Source: Psychrobacter sp. Cmf 22.2 (GTDB taxonomy: Bacteria; Pseudomonadota; Gammaproteobacteria; Pseudomonadales; Moraxellaceae). From it: 64,000 nucleotides of DNA. The position numbers and the translations under genes were made by a program. The notes below the pieces were generated by a model. That model had not been told where the DNA came from, did no database searches, and saw only the letters and a list, made by a program, of their open reading frames with translations. Location: contig NZ_MRYA01000001.1 of assembly GCF_001921745.1 (NCBI RefSeq), forward strand, positions 186,001 to 250,000. The letters run 5' to 3'. This document shows positions 28,358-38,333 of the stretch, piece after piece. Position 1 is the first letter of the stretch. Each line of letters starts with the position of its first letter.

Positions 28358-29554
28358 ATGTCAAAATACACCATGCCAGATGATAACCAGCATCAAAGCA
28401 ACGGCCAAGCTCGTTTTACCGTATTCGGTGTGGGCGGCGGTGGCGGCAATGCAGTAGAACATATGGTACAGCAAGGTATCAAAGGTGTGACGTTTATCTG
28501 CGCCAATACTGATAGACAAGCTCTTGATCGCTTGACCGTACCGCACAAACTGCAACTTGGTGCTAAAAGTAACCGTGGTCTAGGAGCAGGTGCCAATCCA
28601 GAAGTCGGACGCGAAGCGGCAGAAAGCGAAGAAGAAGCAATTCGAACGTTGCTTGAAAACTCAGATATGGTATTTATTACGGCCGGTATGGGCGGTGGTA
28701 CTGGTACAGGTGCCGCGCCTGTCATCGCTCGTATTGCTAAAGAAATGGAAGTATTGACAGTTGCTGTAGTTACGACACCATTTAAGTTTGAAGGCGGTAA
28801 GCGTAATAAATCTGCTAAAGCAGGGATTGAGCAACTAACTAACTTCGTTGATTCTATCATTACTATTCCTAATGATAAGCTTATGAGTGTGTACGGCAAT
28901 ATTTCAATGAAAGATGCATTCAAAAAAGCAGATGACGTATTATTGCATGCGGTACAAGGCATTGCCGAAACTATTGCTCGTTCAGGTCTGGTGAATATTG
29001 ACTTCAATGATATTCGCACTGCAATGACTGCTAAAGGTCACGCGATGATGGGTGTCGGGCGTGCTAGTGGTGATGACCGTGCGCGTCAAGCAACTGAAAA
29101 AGCAATCAAGTCACCATTGTTAGATGATTTATGCTTAGAAAATGCCAAAGGCTTACTAGTCAACGTTATTTCTTCTGAAACTTTATCACTAGACGAATTT
29201 AGTCAAATCAGTGAAATTGTTGAAGGCATTACAGATACTGATGAAGCTAATATCTTCTACGGTTCAGTAGTCGATGAAGAAATGGGCGATGACTTACATG
29301 TTACTGTGATAGCGACAGGTCTGACCTTGGATGAAAAAATGGAGAAAGTGCCTAAAGCTCAACAGCCTGTACCTTCAGTCACTAGTACACAATCAGTAGA
29401 TCCAAATTTACATACCAGTGCATTAAATAGTCAAAAGCATTCGCAAAATCAGACGTATCAAGATAGTGGTGTACGCTCTGCGCCTGCACAAGAGCAACCG
29501 CAGACTAAAACCAATAGCATTCAAGATTATCTAAAACGTCAGCAGAATAAATAG
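28358..29554 (+). CDS. ftsZ: Cell division protein FtsZ
   Basis: A 398-residue tubulin-like GTPase forming the Z ring. N-terminal FGVGGGGGNAV (23-33), tubulin signature GGGTGTG (112-118) and the T7 loop VNIDFNDIRTAM are intact. A Gln/Ser-rich linker (about 345-385) leads to the conserved C-terminal peptide SIQDYLKRQQ, which binds FtsA and ZipA. GGAG precedes the ATG at 28358; an upstream in-frame start at 28310 is unsupported. A 281-base gap separates it from ftsA, suggesting its own promoter, and a strong terminator follows. Confidence 0.98.
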   Translation: MSKYTMPDDNQHQSNGQARFTVFGVGGGGGNAVEHMVQQGIKGVTFICANTDRQALDRLTVPHKLQLGAKSNRGLGAGANPEVGREAAESEEEAIRTLLENSDMVFITAGMGGGTGTGAAPVIARIAKEMEVLTVAVVTTPFKFEGGKRNKSAKAGIEQLTNFVDSIITIPNDKLMSVYGNISMKDAFKKADDVLLHAVQGIAETIARSGLVNIDFNDIRTAMTAKGHAMMGVGRASGDDRARQATEKAIKSPLLDDLCLENAKGLLVNVISSETLSLDEFSQISEIVEGITDTDEANIFYGSVVDEEMGDDLHVTVIATGLTLDEKMEKVPKAQQPVPSVTSTQSVDPNLHTSALNSQKHSQNQTYQDSGVRSAPAQEQPQTKTNSIQDYLKRQQNK

Positions 29555-29913
29555 GTTATTCTAAGTTAATGTTATTCTAAGTTACTATAATATTAACACA
29601 ATGTGTATTTTTGCGATTGTCTTTCGGTTTATAAAGTATGAATGAATGACTAGTAACGTGATAAACACAAAAAAACCAGCACAATGGCGCTGGTTTTTTT
29701 GTGTCGGTTTTTAGGAAAAAGAACATATACTTCCTTTTTTTAAGAATCTAAACTAATTATAAGTAGTCTTATAATTATTTTATATTGCTTACTATATAGC
29801 TATTTATTATATAAATCATAGGTATAAGTAAATTACAGGCTATAGCTATAGCGAATTGAGCCTAGCTAATGTTACACTATGGCAATTGTAACAAAATATG
29901 TGAGAAAGCAGCC
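29555..29913. other. Gap between ftsZ and lpxC
   Basis: About 359 very AT-rich bases. It holds the ftsZ terminator (29666-29703) and presumably the lpxC promoter; I see no gene and no confident -35/-10 pair. Confidence 0.5.
29666..29703 (+). terminator. Rho-independent terminator after ftsZ
   Basis: A perfect 15-bp stem (29666-29680 with 29689-29703, arm CACAAAAAAACCAGC) and an 8-base loop; the T-run is within the 3' arm. Confidence 0.85.
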
Positions 29914-30831
29914 ATGAATCAACGAACCATAGAAAAAGCTATAGCTATTACAGGTATCGGATTGCATAGTGGTGAGCCTGTTGATTTAGAATTTCATCCG
30001 CAACCTATTAACACTGGAGTAATTTTTGAGCGTACTGACATCGTTGGTAGTGCGCCAATACCAGCCAGTGCTTTTTTAGTACAAGATACTATGATGTCAT
30101 CAAATCTTGTCTTTGGTGAAGCGCGTGTTGGTACGGTGGAGCATTTACTAAGCGCGATAGCAGGACTTGGTATAGACAATTTACTAATAAGAGTATCGGC
30201 GAGCGAAATACCGATTATGGATGGTAGTGCCTCGCCTTTCGTAGGTCTATTATTGCAAGCAGGCTTTATTGAGCAAGATGCGCTAAAAAAGTTCTTGAGA
30301 ATTGCCAAACCTGTACGTGTAGAAGTTGATGACAAATGGGTAGAACTGCGTCCATATGAAGGGTACGAGTTAAACTTTGAGATTGATTTTGATCATCCAG
30401 CGTTTGATAAAGACTTTCAACATGCGCAATTGGTTTTTTCAACACAAAATTTTATTGAGCAGCTAAGTGAAGCCCGTACCTTTGGCTTTTTGCAAGATAT
30501 TGAAGCACTAAGGCAAAATAACCTAGCGTTGGGCGGAAGTATGGACAATGCGATTGTTATTGATGATGCTCGTATTCTAAATGCTGAGGGGCTACGGTTT
30601 GCTGATGAGTTTGTTCGTCACAAAATATTGGATGCTCTAGGAGATTTATATTTAATTGGCTATCCTATTATCGGACGTTTTAATGCTTATAAGTCAGGAC
30701 ATGCTTTGAACAATATGTTAGTCCGAGAGATTTTGTCAGATGAAACTAACTTTGAAATTGTAACATTTGATGACAACGTAACTTGTCCTCTTGAGTATTT
30801 ACCATTAACAGGCTTAATAGTTGAAGGGTAA
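29914..30831 (+). CDS. lpxC: UDP-3-O-acyl-N-acetylglucosamine deacetylase LpxC
   Basis: A 305-residue zinc deacetylase that performs the committed step of lipid A synthesis. Zinc ligands are H77 (TVEHLLSAI), H236 and D240 (RHKILDALGDL). The opening TIEKAIAITGIGLHSGEPV and the ASPFVGLL region are typical. The ATG at 29914 fits; an earlier in-frame start at 29869 is unlikely. LpxC is a classic FtsH substrate, and ftsH lies 5 kb downstream. The C-terminus ends LPLTGLIVEG, without the long tail seen in some relatives. Confidence 0.97.
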   Translation: MNQRTIEKAIAITGIGLHSGEPVDLEFHPQPINTGVIFERTDIVGSAPIPASAFLVQDTMMSSNLVFGEARVGTVEHLLSAIAGLGIDNLLIRVSASEIPIMDGSASPFVGLLLQAGFIEQDALKKFLRIAKPVRVEVDDKWVELRPYEGYELNFEIDFDHPAFDKDFQHAQLVFSTQNFIEQLSEARTFGFLQDIEALRQNNLALGGSMDNAIVIDDARILNAEGLRFADEFVRHKILDALGDLYLIGYPIIGRFNAYKSGHALNNMLVREILSDETNFEIVTFDDNVTCPLEYLPLTGLIVEG

Positions 30832-31130
30832 ACACAGGATGATACATGAAGTATCGCAACACTTACGTAAGATTACATGATTTGAGCATAATTATGCTTA
30901 TATTATAACCACTTTAGTGAATATACAGTTTTATATTATTTAATTGAGTGGCTGAAGCCTAGAGAATACAAAAGCTCAAGATTTTATAAAAATCATTTGC
31001 CAGCTAAAATCCTTAATAGGGTTCTAACTGATAGATGATTTTTTTTGTTTATGGGATTACAACAACCCAGCGTTGACTACCTGTTTTTCTATTTTTATTT
31101 ACATAAGTTTACATTGTAATAGAAGTATTT

Positions 31131-31646
31131 TTACTCATTTATCAGTCGTAAAAGGGCTTTTTTGAGGTTTTTATCTGTGGTGACATGTTTTGCAGCCTGT
31201 GCTATAGTCCGCTTTGTGTTTTGGCTAAGAGCCTGATTTTTACCGATTTTATAGTAGTTAAGGTTTTTCATTGTTGATGATAATTTTTGTTCATATAACG
31301 GATTATCTGAACTGGCTTTTGAAACTATGACCCTAATTTTTTTAAGTTGTTTAAATGTAATCGATTGTTCTGTCAACACTTGTAAATATGCACTTTGTAA
31401 ATAACGAATATGATTGGCTGCAGTAGCTGAGCCTACACTTAGCGTTAATTGCTCTGAGTTCAAACCAACGACCCAGCAGTGAGCAAGTATTTCTTCAGGC
31501 AGACAGTCAATTAGAAGTGTTTTTAATTCATGAGTCAACTGTGTATAAAGCTGCATATCATCAGCTAAAGATTGAGGCAGGGCACTACCAGCAAATGCCT
31601 GATGATCAATAAGTTTTGCAAGCTGATTAGGCTGTTTTTTTGACAT
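31131..31646 (-). CDS. dciA: DUF721 / DciA-like protein
   Basis: A 171-residue basic protein. The central NSEQLTLSVGSATAANHIRYLQS is the DUF721 core, a KH-like fold found in DciA, the ancestral loader or operator of the replicative helicase DnaB in bacteria lacking DnaC. The C-terminal third is Lys-rich and probably flexible. The position next to lpxC is typical for DUF721 genes in gammaproteobacteria, where it faces the secM/secA end of the cluster. Here it is convergent with lpxC across 299 bases in which I recognise nothing else. The function is transferred from the family. Confidence 0.75.
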   Translation of the reverse strand: MSKKQPNQLAKLIDHQAFAGSALPQSLADDMQLYTQLTHELKTLLIDCLPEEILAHCWVVGLNSEQLTLSVGSATAANHIRYLQSAYLQVLTEQSITFKQLKKIRVIVSKASSDNPLYEQKLSSTMKNLNYYKIGKNQALSQNTKRTIAQAAKHVTTDKNLKKALLRLINE

Positions 31647-31797
31647 CGTATTTACTCATCCATTGGGTGATAAAGGCCGATATATAAATTGAGTATGCTG
31701 AATTTTATCATGGTTACTTAATGATACGTCTTCTAAATTAATTAATGTTTTGTCATGGATGACAAGCAATCTTGTATTAACAATAGGTAGTAAATTT

Positions 31798-32526
31798 ATG
31801 AAACAAGCTTTATTAATTTTGTCAGTATTGGGAATGGGTTTAGCACAAACGAGTGGTGCTGCCGAAACCACCTTTCAGCCAAATAATACCTTGAGTCATA
31901 CCATCACAAATATTTCAGTTTCTCAGAATTACGGCTCTAGTCGTAATATCTATAGCACTAACAGTGGTGCGCATGTTTTTAGTAATGACGAAATTAGTCA
32001 AGCTATTGACAACTTAAGTGCCCATGCTAAACAGAAAGAATATGAATTAGCATCATTAACCAGTCGCTTATCTTATGAGCGTCAGCAGCAAGCAAGCAGT
32101 AGAATACCAGACAGTAATTCAGCTCCTGCTATTGCAGCAGCTCGTGCATCAAGAGTTGCTCTTTCTAGAAGCTCTGGTTATTGTGCCCGCTACGTGCGTA
32201 AAGCTTTACAATCAGCTGGTTATGAGTTTACTCCAAACCCTTCAGCTTATCAGTACGCCTCTCGCGGCACACTTGCCAATGCAGGTTTTACTAAAATTAG
32301 TAACGATATGCCACCTCAAGTCGGCGACGTCGTAGTCTATGACCGTAGCTCAAAACGTCCGCATGGTCATATACAGATTTTTGATGGTTCAGGTTGGGTA
32401 TCTGATTTCCGCCAGAACAGTATTAGCCCTTATAGTGGTGTACATAGCTATACCACATGGCGTGATTCGCGTTATGTTGACGATGCATCGGATCGTGGTA
32501 TCTACCTAGCTATGGCTGACAAATAG
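31798..32526 (+). CDS. Secreted CHAP-domain peptidoglycan amidase/endopeptidase
   Basis: A 242-residue exported protein. The signal peptide MKQALLILSVLGMGLAQTSG ends near the AAE site. A helical spacer (about residues 65-100) precedes the CHAP domain, with catalytic C129 in SGYCARYVRKAL, H191 in RPHGHIQIF and GDVVVYD between. CHAP enzymes cut the peptide part of peptidoglycan. AGGTAG precedes the ATG at 31798; a longer frame from 31750 would bury the signal peptide. It is divergent from the dciA-like gene and has its own terminator. Confidence 0.88.
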   Translation: MKQALLILSVLGMGLAQTSGAAETTFQPNNTLSHTITNISVSQNYGSSRNIYSTNSGAHVFSNDEISQAIDNLSAHAKQKEYELASLTSRLSYERQQQASSRIPDSNSAPAIAAARASRVALSRSSGYCARYVRKALQSAGYEFTPNPSAYQYASRGTLANAGFTKISNDMPPQVGDVVVYDRSSKRPHGHIQIFDGSGWVSDFRQNSISPYSGVHSYTTWRDSRYVDDASDRGIYLAMADK

Positions 32527-32571
32527 AAAATAAGTAGGCTGTTTAACTTATAACTTTAGTGTTTTCTCCTC

Positions 32572-32610
32572 ACTCAGTAATGCTCTTTACGACATTGCTG
32601 AGTTTTTTTA
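32572..32610 (+). terminator. Rho-independent terminator after the CHAP gene
   Basis: An 11-bp stem (32572-32582 with 32593-32603, one wobble) with a 10-base loop and a run of seven T. Confidence 0.8.
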
Positions 32611-32700
32611 TTTTTATGATGGTTCAAACACCAAATCTATCTGCTATTAACCGATTAAACAGCCCAACCATGGACTAAGAGTTAATTTATATGGCAAGAA

Positions 32701-33462
32701 TTATTTAGTGAGTGCAGCTTGCAAATCTAGTGGTGTCCAGTATCGACGTTGATGAAAATCAGGCGGAGTAGCGTGAGCAGAAGCAAAGTATAGGTTTGTT
32801 TCACAAAACTGTAGAATGACACATGGATGTATTAGCTTTATACCAGTATCATCAGACAAGTAGCAATTATCACTGTCTAGTGAGAGCTGATCTAAAGAGA
32901 CTCCAAAACAGCGTTGATACTGATATTTTGATGTAAATCTAGTAGAGCTTAAATCTACAGAATGGTTTGCAAGTATAGGGTGGGGTTTTAGGCTGTTTAC
33001 CTGTTCTACCTGTTGGTTTGAGAGGCTCTTTGCCCAGGTGATTTTCGCCTTTGTAGTGCCATCTGCTTGCGATAATGGTAAGGGAGGATATGTCGATGGC
33101 GTACGATAATCATCAAATTTATAAAGAGCATACTGTCCATTTGGACTGGCGTTGATTTCTATATAGTTAGTTGTTTCATCGGCAACTTTACTACTCACAA
33201 AACATTCAAGACAAGTGCGCTGCCACAGGTAGTCGGTAAAACAGACTCGTGATTGTTGCCATACTGGCCAATCCAGTTTTGCAGCTAGCATAGCGGATGG
33301 CAGATGGATTTGATAACTTAACCAAAGTTTTCGTTCGGATAGCACAAGTGAAGCTTTTACGCTAATGCGTATGTTTTGTAGCTCCTCAATACACACACCG
33401 ATTTGTTCTGCATCGGCCGATAATGTCTCAGTTGCCAATCGTAAGGTAAATAGCTGGCTCAT
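32701..33462 (-). CDS. DOMON-like domain protein
   Basis: A 253-residue protein. The stretch LWQRTCLECFV, then YIEINASPNGQYALYKFDDYR and finally ASAHATPPDFHQRRYW, reproduces the LWxxTCfE, E-NfSPsG-wa-Y-F--YR and PDFH pattern of the DOMON-like family, a beta-sandwich fold that may bind haem or sugars. It lacks a signal peptide. Function unknown. It is on the minus strand after yhbY, about 155 bases away, and converges on the CHAP gene. Confidence 0.75.
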   Translation of the reverse strand: MSQLFTLRLATETLSADAEQIGVCIEELQNIRISVKASLVLSERKLWLSYQIHLPSAMLAAKLDWPVWQQSRVCFTDYLWQRTCLECFVSSKVADETTNYIEINASPNGQYALYKFDDYRTPSTYPPLPLSQADGTTKAKITWAKSLSNQQVEQVNSLKPHPILANHSVDLSSTRFTSKYQYQRCFGVSLDQLSLDSDNCYLSDDTGIKLIHPCVILQFCETNLYFASAHATPPDFHQRRYWTPLDLQAALTK

Positions 33463-33616
33463 AGTGGCTGTTTCTTAATAAAATGACCTAACAAAAACTA
33501 ATAATATAGAGTTGATAAAATGAAGGGTAAAATAAAAGCCACGAGCTATGATGCAACGCAGCTTCTATGATTTTGATGATTCTCTAGATCTATTTGATAT
33601 GGTACATAAATATGAG

Positions 33617-33928
33617 TTATTGAGCGTGGCGTGCTAAGTTTGACAGCTTAGGATTCGCATTTGGATTCTGACGTAGTAACAACGCCATACGACCAATCAT
33701 ATGAATCACATTAGCTTTGGCAGTGGTTGCAAGCTCAGTAGCGACTACATCGCGGTCATGTTTACTGCCAGCTGGTAGTTTCACCTTAATAAGTTCATGA
33801 TCGGTTAAAGCGCGGTCAATCTCTTCAGTGATAGCAGGAGTAATGCCATTATTACCGATCATAACAATAGGTTTGAGCTCATGACCAATACCTTTTAGGC
33901 GTTTAATCGTAGCGTTATCAAGTTGCAT
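33617..33928 (-). CDS. yhbY: YhbY family RNA-binding protein (CRM domain)
   Basis: A 103-residue single CRM-domain protein associated with pre-50S ribosome maturation. GHELKPIVMIGNNGITPAITEEIDRAL followed by HELIKVKL covers the family signature, including the GxxG-type loop. The start at 33928 is fixed by TTTAGGAATACT upstream; a start nine codons earlier lacks a site. As in E. coli it lies back-to-back with rlmE (ftsJ), across 425 bases here. Confidence 0.93.
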   Translation of the reverse strand: MQLDNATIKRLKGIGHELKPIVMIGNNGITPAITEEIDRALTDHELIKVKLPAGSKHDRDVVATELATTAKANVIHMIGRMALLLRQNPNANPKLSNLARHAQ

Positions 33929-34353
33929 AGTATTCCTAAATTGTAGTAAAAACAAAAAACAGTTCTAAAATGGTTGAATTGCCATAATGAGTCATAATAA
34001 ATAAGAAGCAATGTTATCTAAAAGGTATGACTAAAACCATATTATTAAAAAGTTAATATCTATTATAAATAATCTATGACCATCTTGCATGATATCAGGG
34101 CCATTTTGCACGATTTTACGTGATGAAAATGTTAAACTGTATAACTTGTAGCATTATAAACGCTGATGAATTATAAAGCTGCTAAATCGTTAATAATGCC
34201 CTTAAATTTATTCGAAAAAATAAAATTGTTTTTAAGAATCATTGTCGAATGAATTTATCTGCATAATATGTTCATTACTAAGTTAAATAGTAAGGATTTA
34301 GTCAGTCGTTTATTGAACAGTCGCTACATCATAAAGTAATAGGAGCAGGTATT
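33929..34353. other. Divergent intergenic region yhbY / rlmE, no gene seen
   Basis: 425 AT-rich bases expected to carry both promoters. No tRNA, repeat or supported open frame was recognised. Confidence 0.5.
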
Positions 34354-34986
34354 TTGGCCACGCGCATTGAAAATAAAGGTTTATCAAAAAGTAGCCGTGC
34401 TTGGATGAAAGAACATATTGATGATCATTATGTAAAAAGAGCACAAAAGGATGGTTATCGTGCGCGTGCTGCTTATAAGCTGCTTGAGATCAATGAAAAA
34501 GCTAAGCTGATATCTTCTGGAATGACAGTAGTAGATTTGGGTAGTGCACCTGGTAGTTGGTCACAAGTGGCCAGTCAATTGGTCGGTGACAGCGGGACAT
34601 TAATCGCTTCTGATATCTTGCCTATGGACGCTTTGGCAGATGTAACCTTTATTCAAGGGGATTTTAGAGAAGCGGATGTTTTTGACAAAATTATGACTGA
34701 GGTCGGTGATAGGCAAGTAAATGTGGTATTGTCTGATATGGCGCCTAATACAGCAGGTAACAGTGCTGTCGATCAACCACGAATGATATATTTATGTGAG
34801 CTTGCAGTAGACTTTGCTTTAGAGACCTTACCTGAAGGTGGCGCGCTTATTATGAAAGTGTTTCAAGGTGAGGGGTCACAAGAATTACGCAAGCAGATGC
34901 AGACTAAATTTAGTAAGATTCGTAGTATCAAACCTGCAGCATCAAGACCACGGTCTAAAGAGATGTTTTGGATAGCAATAAAATAA
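34354..34986 (+). CDS. rlmE: 23S rRNA (uridine-2'-O) methyltransferase RlmE (FtsJ)
   Basis: A 210-residue SAM-dependent methyltransferase that modifies U2552 of 23S rRNA. The SAM site is VVDLGSAPGSWSQ (59-71). The K-D-K-E tetrad is K42, D128 (LSDMAPN), K168 (IMKVFQGEG) and E203. The start codon appears to be TTG at 34354, placed 8 bases after AGGAG; the first ATG would be codon 18 and would remove conserved residues. The following ftsH is the usual partner; the gap here is 279 bases. Confidence 0.95.
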   Translation: MATRIENKGLSKSSRAWMKEHIDDHYVKRAQKDGYRARAAYKLLEINEKAKLISSGMTVVDLGSAPGSWSQVASQLVGDSGTLIASDILPMDALADVTFIQGDFREADVFDKIMTEVGDRQVNVVLSDMAPNTAGNSAVDQPRMIYLCELAVDFALETLPEGGALIMKVFQGEGSQELRKQMQTKFSKIRSIKPAASRPRSKEMFWIAIK

Positions 34987-35265
34987 CTTGCTATTTCAAT
35001 AGGTTGTACCCAATAAATAGTTTATTATTAGTTTTATAGAATACGCCATATCTCGTGTAAAACCGCTACAATTGCTAACTGAATAAACGCAGCTTTTGCT
35101 TGAATTGTGCAGGTTAAAACCATATATCATGATATATTAGCTTTGTTTTGTTTCAAATGTTTCAAGCAAAGTCGTCTAATAAATGATGATAAGTTTATAT
35201 TACATTTTTATATAGGCGTTACGTGTCTAGTAAACACACCAATAAGTAAGGGATGGGAATAACTA

Positions 35266-37158
35266 GTGAGCGACATGGTAAAAAATACCTTATTGTGGCT
35301 GGTGGTAATCGGCGTTTTGGTACTGGTGTTTAGCGGCTTTGATCAATCATCTGAGCCAGATAACCTTAACTACTCTGAGTTTGTGACTGCAGTGTCCGAA
35401 AACCAAGTAGCCAGTGTTGAGATCGACGGTGAGCAAATCATCGGCGAAAAGAAAAATGGTTCATCTTTTGAGACCATTAGGCCAGCTGTGACTGATGAGC
35501 AGTTGATGCCTCTATTACGTGAAAACCAAGTCGAAGTCCAAGGGACTGCGCCTAAACGTCAAAGCGTGCTGATGCAATTGCTAATAGCCAGTTTCCCAAT
35601 CTTATTGATTATTGGTTTATTTTTGTTTTTTATGCGCAATATGCAAGGCGGTGCTGGCGGTAAAGGCGGTGGGCCGATGAGCTTTGGTAAGTCTAAAGCT
35701 AAGATGCTGACTGAAGATCAAATCAAGGTTAACTTTGAAGATGTAGCTGGTTGTGAAGAAGCCAAGGAAGAAGTTGTTGAAGTCGTCGATTTCTTACGTG
35801 ATCCCGATAAATTTACTAAGCTTGGCGCAACCATTCCACGTGGTATCTTAATGGTAGGTCCACCTGGTACAGGTAAAACACTATTGGCAAGAGCCATTGC
35901 TGGCGAAGCCAAAGTGCCTTTCTTCTCAATCTCAGGCTCTGATTTTGTAGAAATGTTCGTCGGTGTTGGTGCGTCTCGTGTCCGTGATATGTTTGAACAA
36001 GCGAAGAAGAGTGCGCCATGTATTATCTTTATCGATGAGATTGATGCTGTTGGACGTCATCGTGGCTCTGGTATGGGCGGCGGTAATGACGAGCGTGAGC
36101 AAACGCTTAACCAGTTGTTGGTTGAGATGGATGGTTTTGAAGGTAATGAAGGCGTTATCGTCATTGCAGCGACTAACCGTGCAGACGTACTCGACAAAGC
36201 TTTATTACGTCCGGGTCGTTTTGATCGTCAAGTACAAGTAGGCTTGCCAGATATCAAAGGTCGCGAGCAAATCTTGAAAGTGCATTTGAAAAAACTGCCC
36301 AATACAGTAGCGGTCGATGCAAATGCCCTTGCTCGCGGTACACCTGGATTTAGCGGTGCACAATTGGCTAACCTTGTGAACGAAGCAGCGTTGTTTGCAG
36401 CTCGTCGCAACAAAACTAGCGTCGATATGAACGATTTTGAAGATGCCAAAGACAAGCTGTACATGGGTCCTGAGCGTAAATCTATGGTTATTCGTGAAGA
36501 AGAGCGTCGCGCGACTGCCTATCATGAGTCAGGTCATGCCTTAGTTGCAGAGCTACTTCCCGGTACTGATCCTGTACATAAGGTCACCATCATGCCGCGT
36601 GGATTTGCACTTGGGGTAACATGGCAGCTGCCTGAGCATGATCAGACCAGTATGTATAAGTCAAAAATGCTTAACGACATCGCTATTTTATTTGGTGGTC
36701 GTATTGCAGAAGAAGTATTTATCAATCAGATGTCGACAGGTGCTTCAAACGACTTCGAACGTGCCACCAAAATGGCTCGTGCAATGGTCACTAAGTATGG
36801 TATGTCGGATGCACTTGGTGTCATGGTGTACGAAGATGACGACAGTTCACAAGGCTATTTTGGTTCTAGCAGCCGTACTATCTCAGAAGCCACACAACAA
36901 AAGGTAGATGAAGAAGTACGTCGTATGTTGGAAGAGCAGTATGACATTGCCCGTGAGCTGATTGAAGGCAACCAAGATAAGATGCATGCGATGGTCGATG
37001 CGTTGATGAAATGGGAAACGATTGATCGTGATCAGTTGCAAGATATTCTAGCAGGTGAAGAGCCGCGTCCGCCTAAGGTTTATCAGCCTGGCGTCAATCT
37101 AGGTAAAGGTAATGCTAAGCCTACGGGTTTAACGCCACCTCCGTTACCAGCAATGTAA
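35266..37158 (+). CDS. ftsH: ATP-dependent membrane zinc protease FtsH
   Basis: A 630-residue inner-membrane AAA protease that degrades LpxC, sigma-32 and unassembled membrane proteins. Two membrane helices (about 8-24 and 103-123) flank a periplasmic domain. The AAA module has [23 protein letters not shown] and the second region of homology ending [10 protein letters not shown]. The protease zinc site is HESGH at 420-424. The C-terminal tail is Pro/Gly-rich. The start is GTG at 35266 (9-12 bases after AGGGATGGG) or ATG at 35275. A strong terminator follows. Confidence 0.97.
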   Translation: MSDMVKNTLLWLVVIGVLVLVFSGFDQSSEPDNLNYSEFVTAVSENQVASVEIDGEQIIGEKKNGSSFETIRPAVTDEQLMPLLRENQVEVQGTAPKRQSVLMQLLIASFPILLIIGLFLFFMRNMQGGAGGKGGGPMSFGKSKAKMLTEDQIKVNFEDVAGCEEAKEEVVEVVDFLRDPDKFTKLGATIPRGILMVGPPGTGKTLLARAIAGEAKVPFFSISGSDFVEMFVGVGASRVRDMFEQAKKSAPCIIFIDEIDAVGRHRGSGMGGGNDEREQTLNQLLVEMDGFEGNEGVIVIAATNRADVLDKALLRPGRFDRQVQVGLPDIKGREQILKVHLKKLPNTVAVDANALARGTPGFSGAQLANLVNEAALFAARRNKTSVDMNDFEDAKDKLYMGPERKSMVIREEERRATAYHESGHALVAELLPGTDPVHKVTIMPRGFALGVTWQLPEHDQTSMYKSKMLNDIAILFGGRIAEEVFINQMSTGASNDFERATKMARAMVTKYGMSDALGVMVYEDDDSSQGYFGSSSRTISEATQQKVDEEVRRMLEEQYDIARELIEGNQDKMHAMVDALMKWETIDRDQLQDILAGEEPRPPKVYQPGVNLGKGNAKPTGLTPPPLPAM

Positions 37159-37184
37159 GCTGAAATTGAGATGTTAGCTATTAT

Positions 37185-37214
37185 AAAAAAGCCCTTTTCA
37201 CAAAGGGCTTTTTT
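37185..37214 (+). terminator. Rho-independent terminator after ftsH
   Basis: A perfect 13-bp stem AAAAAAGCCCTTT / AAAGGGCTTTTTT (37185-37197, 37202-37214) with a four-base loop. Confidence 0.88.
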
Positions 37215-37359
37215 AGTGGTTTAAAATTGTTGATGCTAATTGCTGGTACTATAGTTCATAGCTATTCCATTAGTTTTTGTGTTTGTTCTACTATTAGATA
37301 TAATTGGGATATCTTATATTACAGAATATATTGTTTATATAATCATTGATGGATGAGTT

Positions 37360-38262
37360 ATGTCATTATTTGACCCTTTACCAGCTTATACGCTATCTGG
37401 ACCTACTAAAGATCTAGATTTATCTCAGCCCCATATCATGGGTATTTTGAACGTAACGCCTGACTCATTTTCAGATGGAGGGCAGTTCAATGCTATTGAT
37501 AAAGCTGTTGAACATTGTCAGCATATGCTTGAATCAGGAGCAACTATCATTGATATAGGAGGCGAATCTACTCGTCCGAATGCTGACTCTGTGGCTACTA
37601 CTGAAGAAGTACAGCGTGTAGTACCAGTCGTTAAAGCCATACGACAACAACTTGGCGGAGAAGCTTGGTTATCGATTGATACTAGTAATCCTATAGTTAT
37701 ACAAGCGGCTGTTGAAGCAGGCGCAGATATTTGGAATGATGTACGTGCCTTAAAACGTGAAGGTGCAGTCGCAATGGCGGCCAAACTTGATATACCAGTA
37801 ATGCTTATGCACATGCGTGGTGAGCCAACGACGATGAGTAGTTTGGCCCATTATGACGACGTAGTCAGTGAAGTAAAGGCTGAGTTGACGGCTCGTATCG
37901 ATGAGGTGATAGCTCTCGGCGTTAAGCATGATAAGATGATTATCGACCCCGGCTTTGGCTTCGCTAAAAACTACGAACATCACTGTGCATTATTGACCCA
38001 GCTTGAGAGCTTAAAAGCGCTTGGATTGCCGCTAATGTTTGGCGTGTCGCGTAAGCGTTTTTTAGCTGAAGTATTGGCCAATAGTGGCCTTGATCAGCTT
38101 GCGACGACTAAAGCCCCTGAGCGCGATACAGTAGGAGTTGCGGCCGGTTTATTTGCGCTACAGCAAGGGGCGTGTATTATTCGTACGCATAATGTTCCTA
38201 TGATGCAGCAAGCGGTAGCATTATGGAATCAATTATCCGCTTATGAGCAAAACAAGGTCTAA
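37360..38262 (+). CDS. folP: Dihydropteroate synthase
   Basis: A 300-residue TIM-barrel enzyme that condenses p-aminobenzoate with the pterin pyrophosphate in folate synthesis; it is the sulfonamide target. Signatures are MGILNVTPDSFSDGGQF, IIDIGGESTRPNA, WNDVRAL and the loop FGVSRKRFL. The ATG follows GATGGATGAG. Order ftsH-folP is standard, but a terminator lies between, so folP probably has its own promoter. The usual downstream glmM is absent; sdhE follows instead. Confidence 0.96.
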   Translation: MSLFDPLPAYTLSGPTKDLDLSQPHIMGILNVTPDSFSDGGQFNAIDKAVEHCQHMLESGATIIDIGGESTRPNADSVATTEEVQRVVPVVKAIRQQLGGEAWLSIDTSNPIVIQAAVEAGADIWNDVRALKREGAVAMAAKLDIPVMLMHMRGEPTTMSSLAHYDDVVSEVKAELTARIDEVIALGVKHDKMIIDPGFGFAKNYEHHCALLTQLESLKALGLPLMFGVSRKRFLAEVLANSGLDQLATTKAPERDTVGVAAGLFALQQGACIIRTHNVPMMQQAVALWNQLSAYEQNKV

Positions 38263-38333
38263 TGTCAGTAATGATTATTCTATAATGCTACAACGTATTT
38301 TTATTTAGATTTATCCTTAGTGAGATCAAATTT

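Noticed and set aside
28393..29019. Long open frame antisense to ftsZ
   Set aside because: Its residues mirror ftsZ codons, it has no ribosome site or motif, and ftsZ is certain.
30832..31130. secM or secA remnant after lpxC
   Set aside because: No coding similarity was seen in the gap; the convergent dciA-like gene begins directly.
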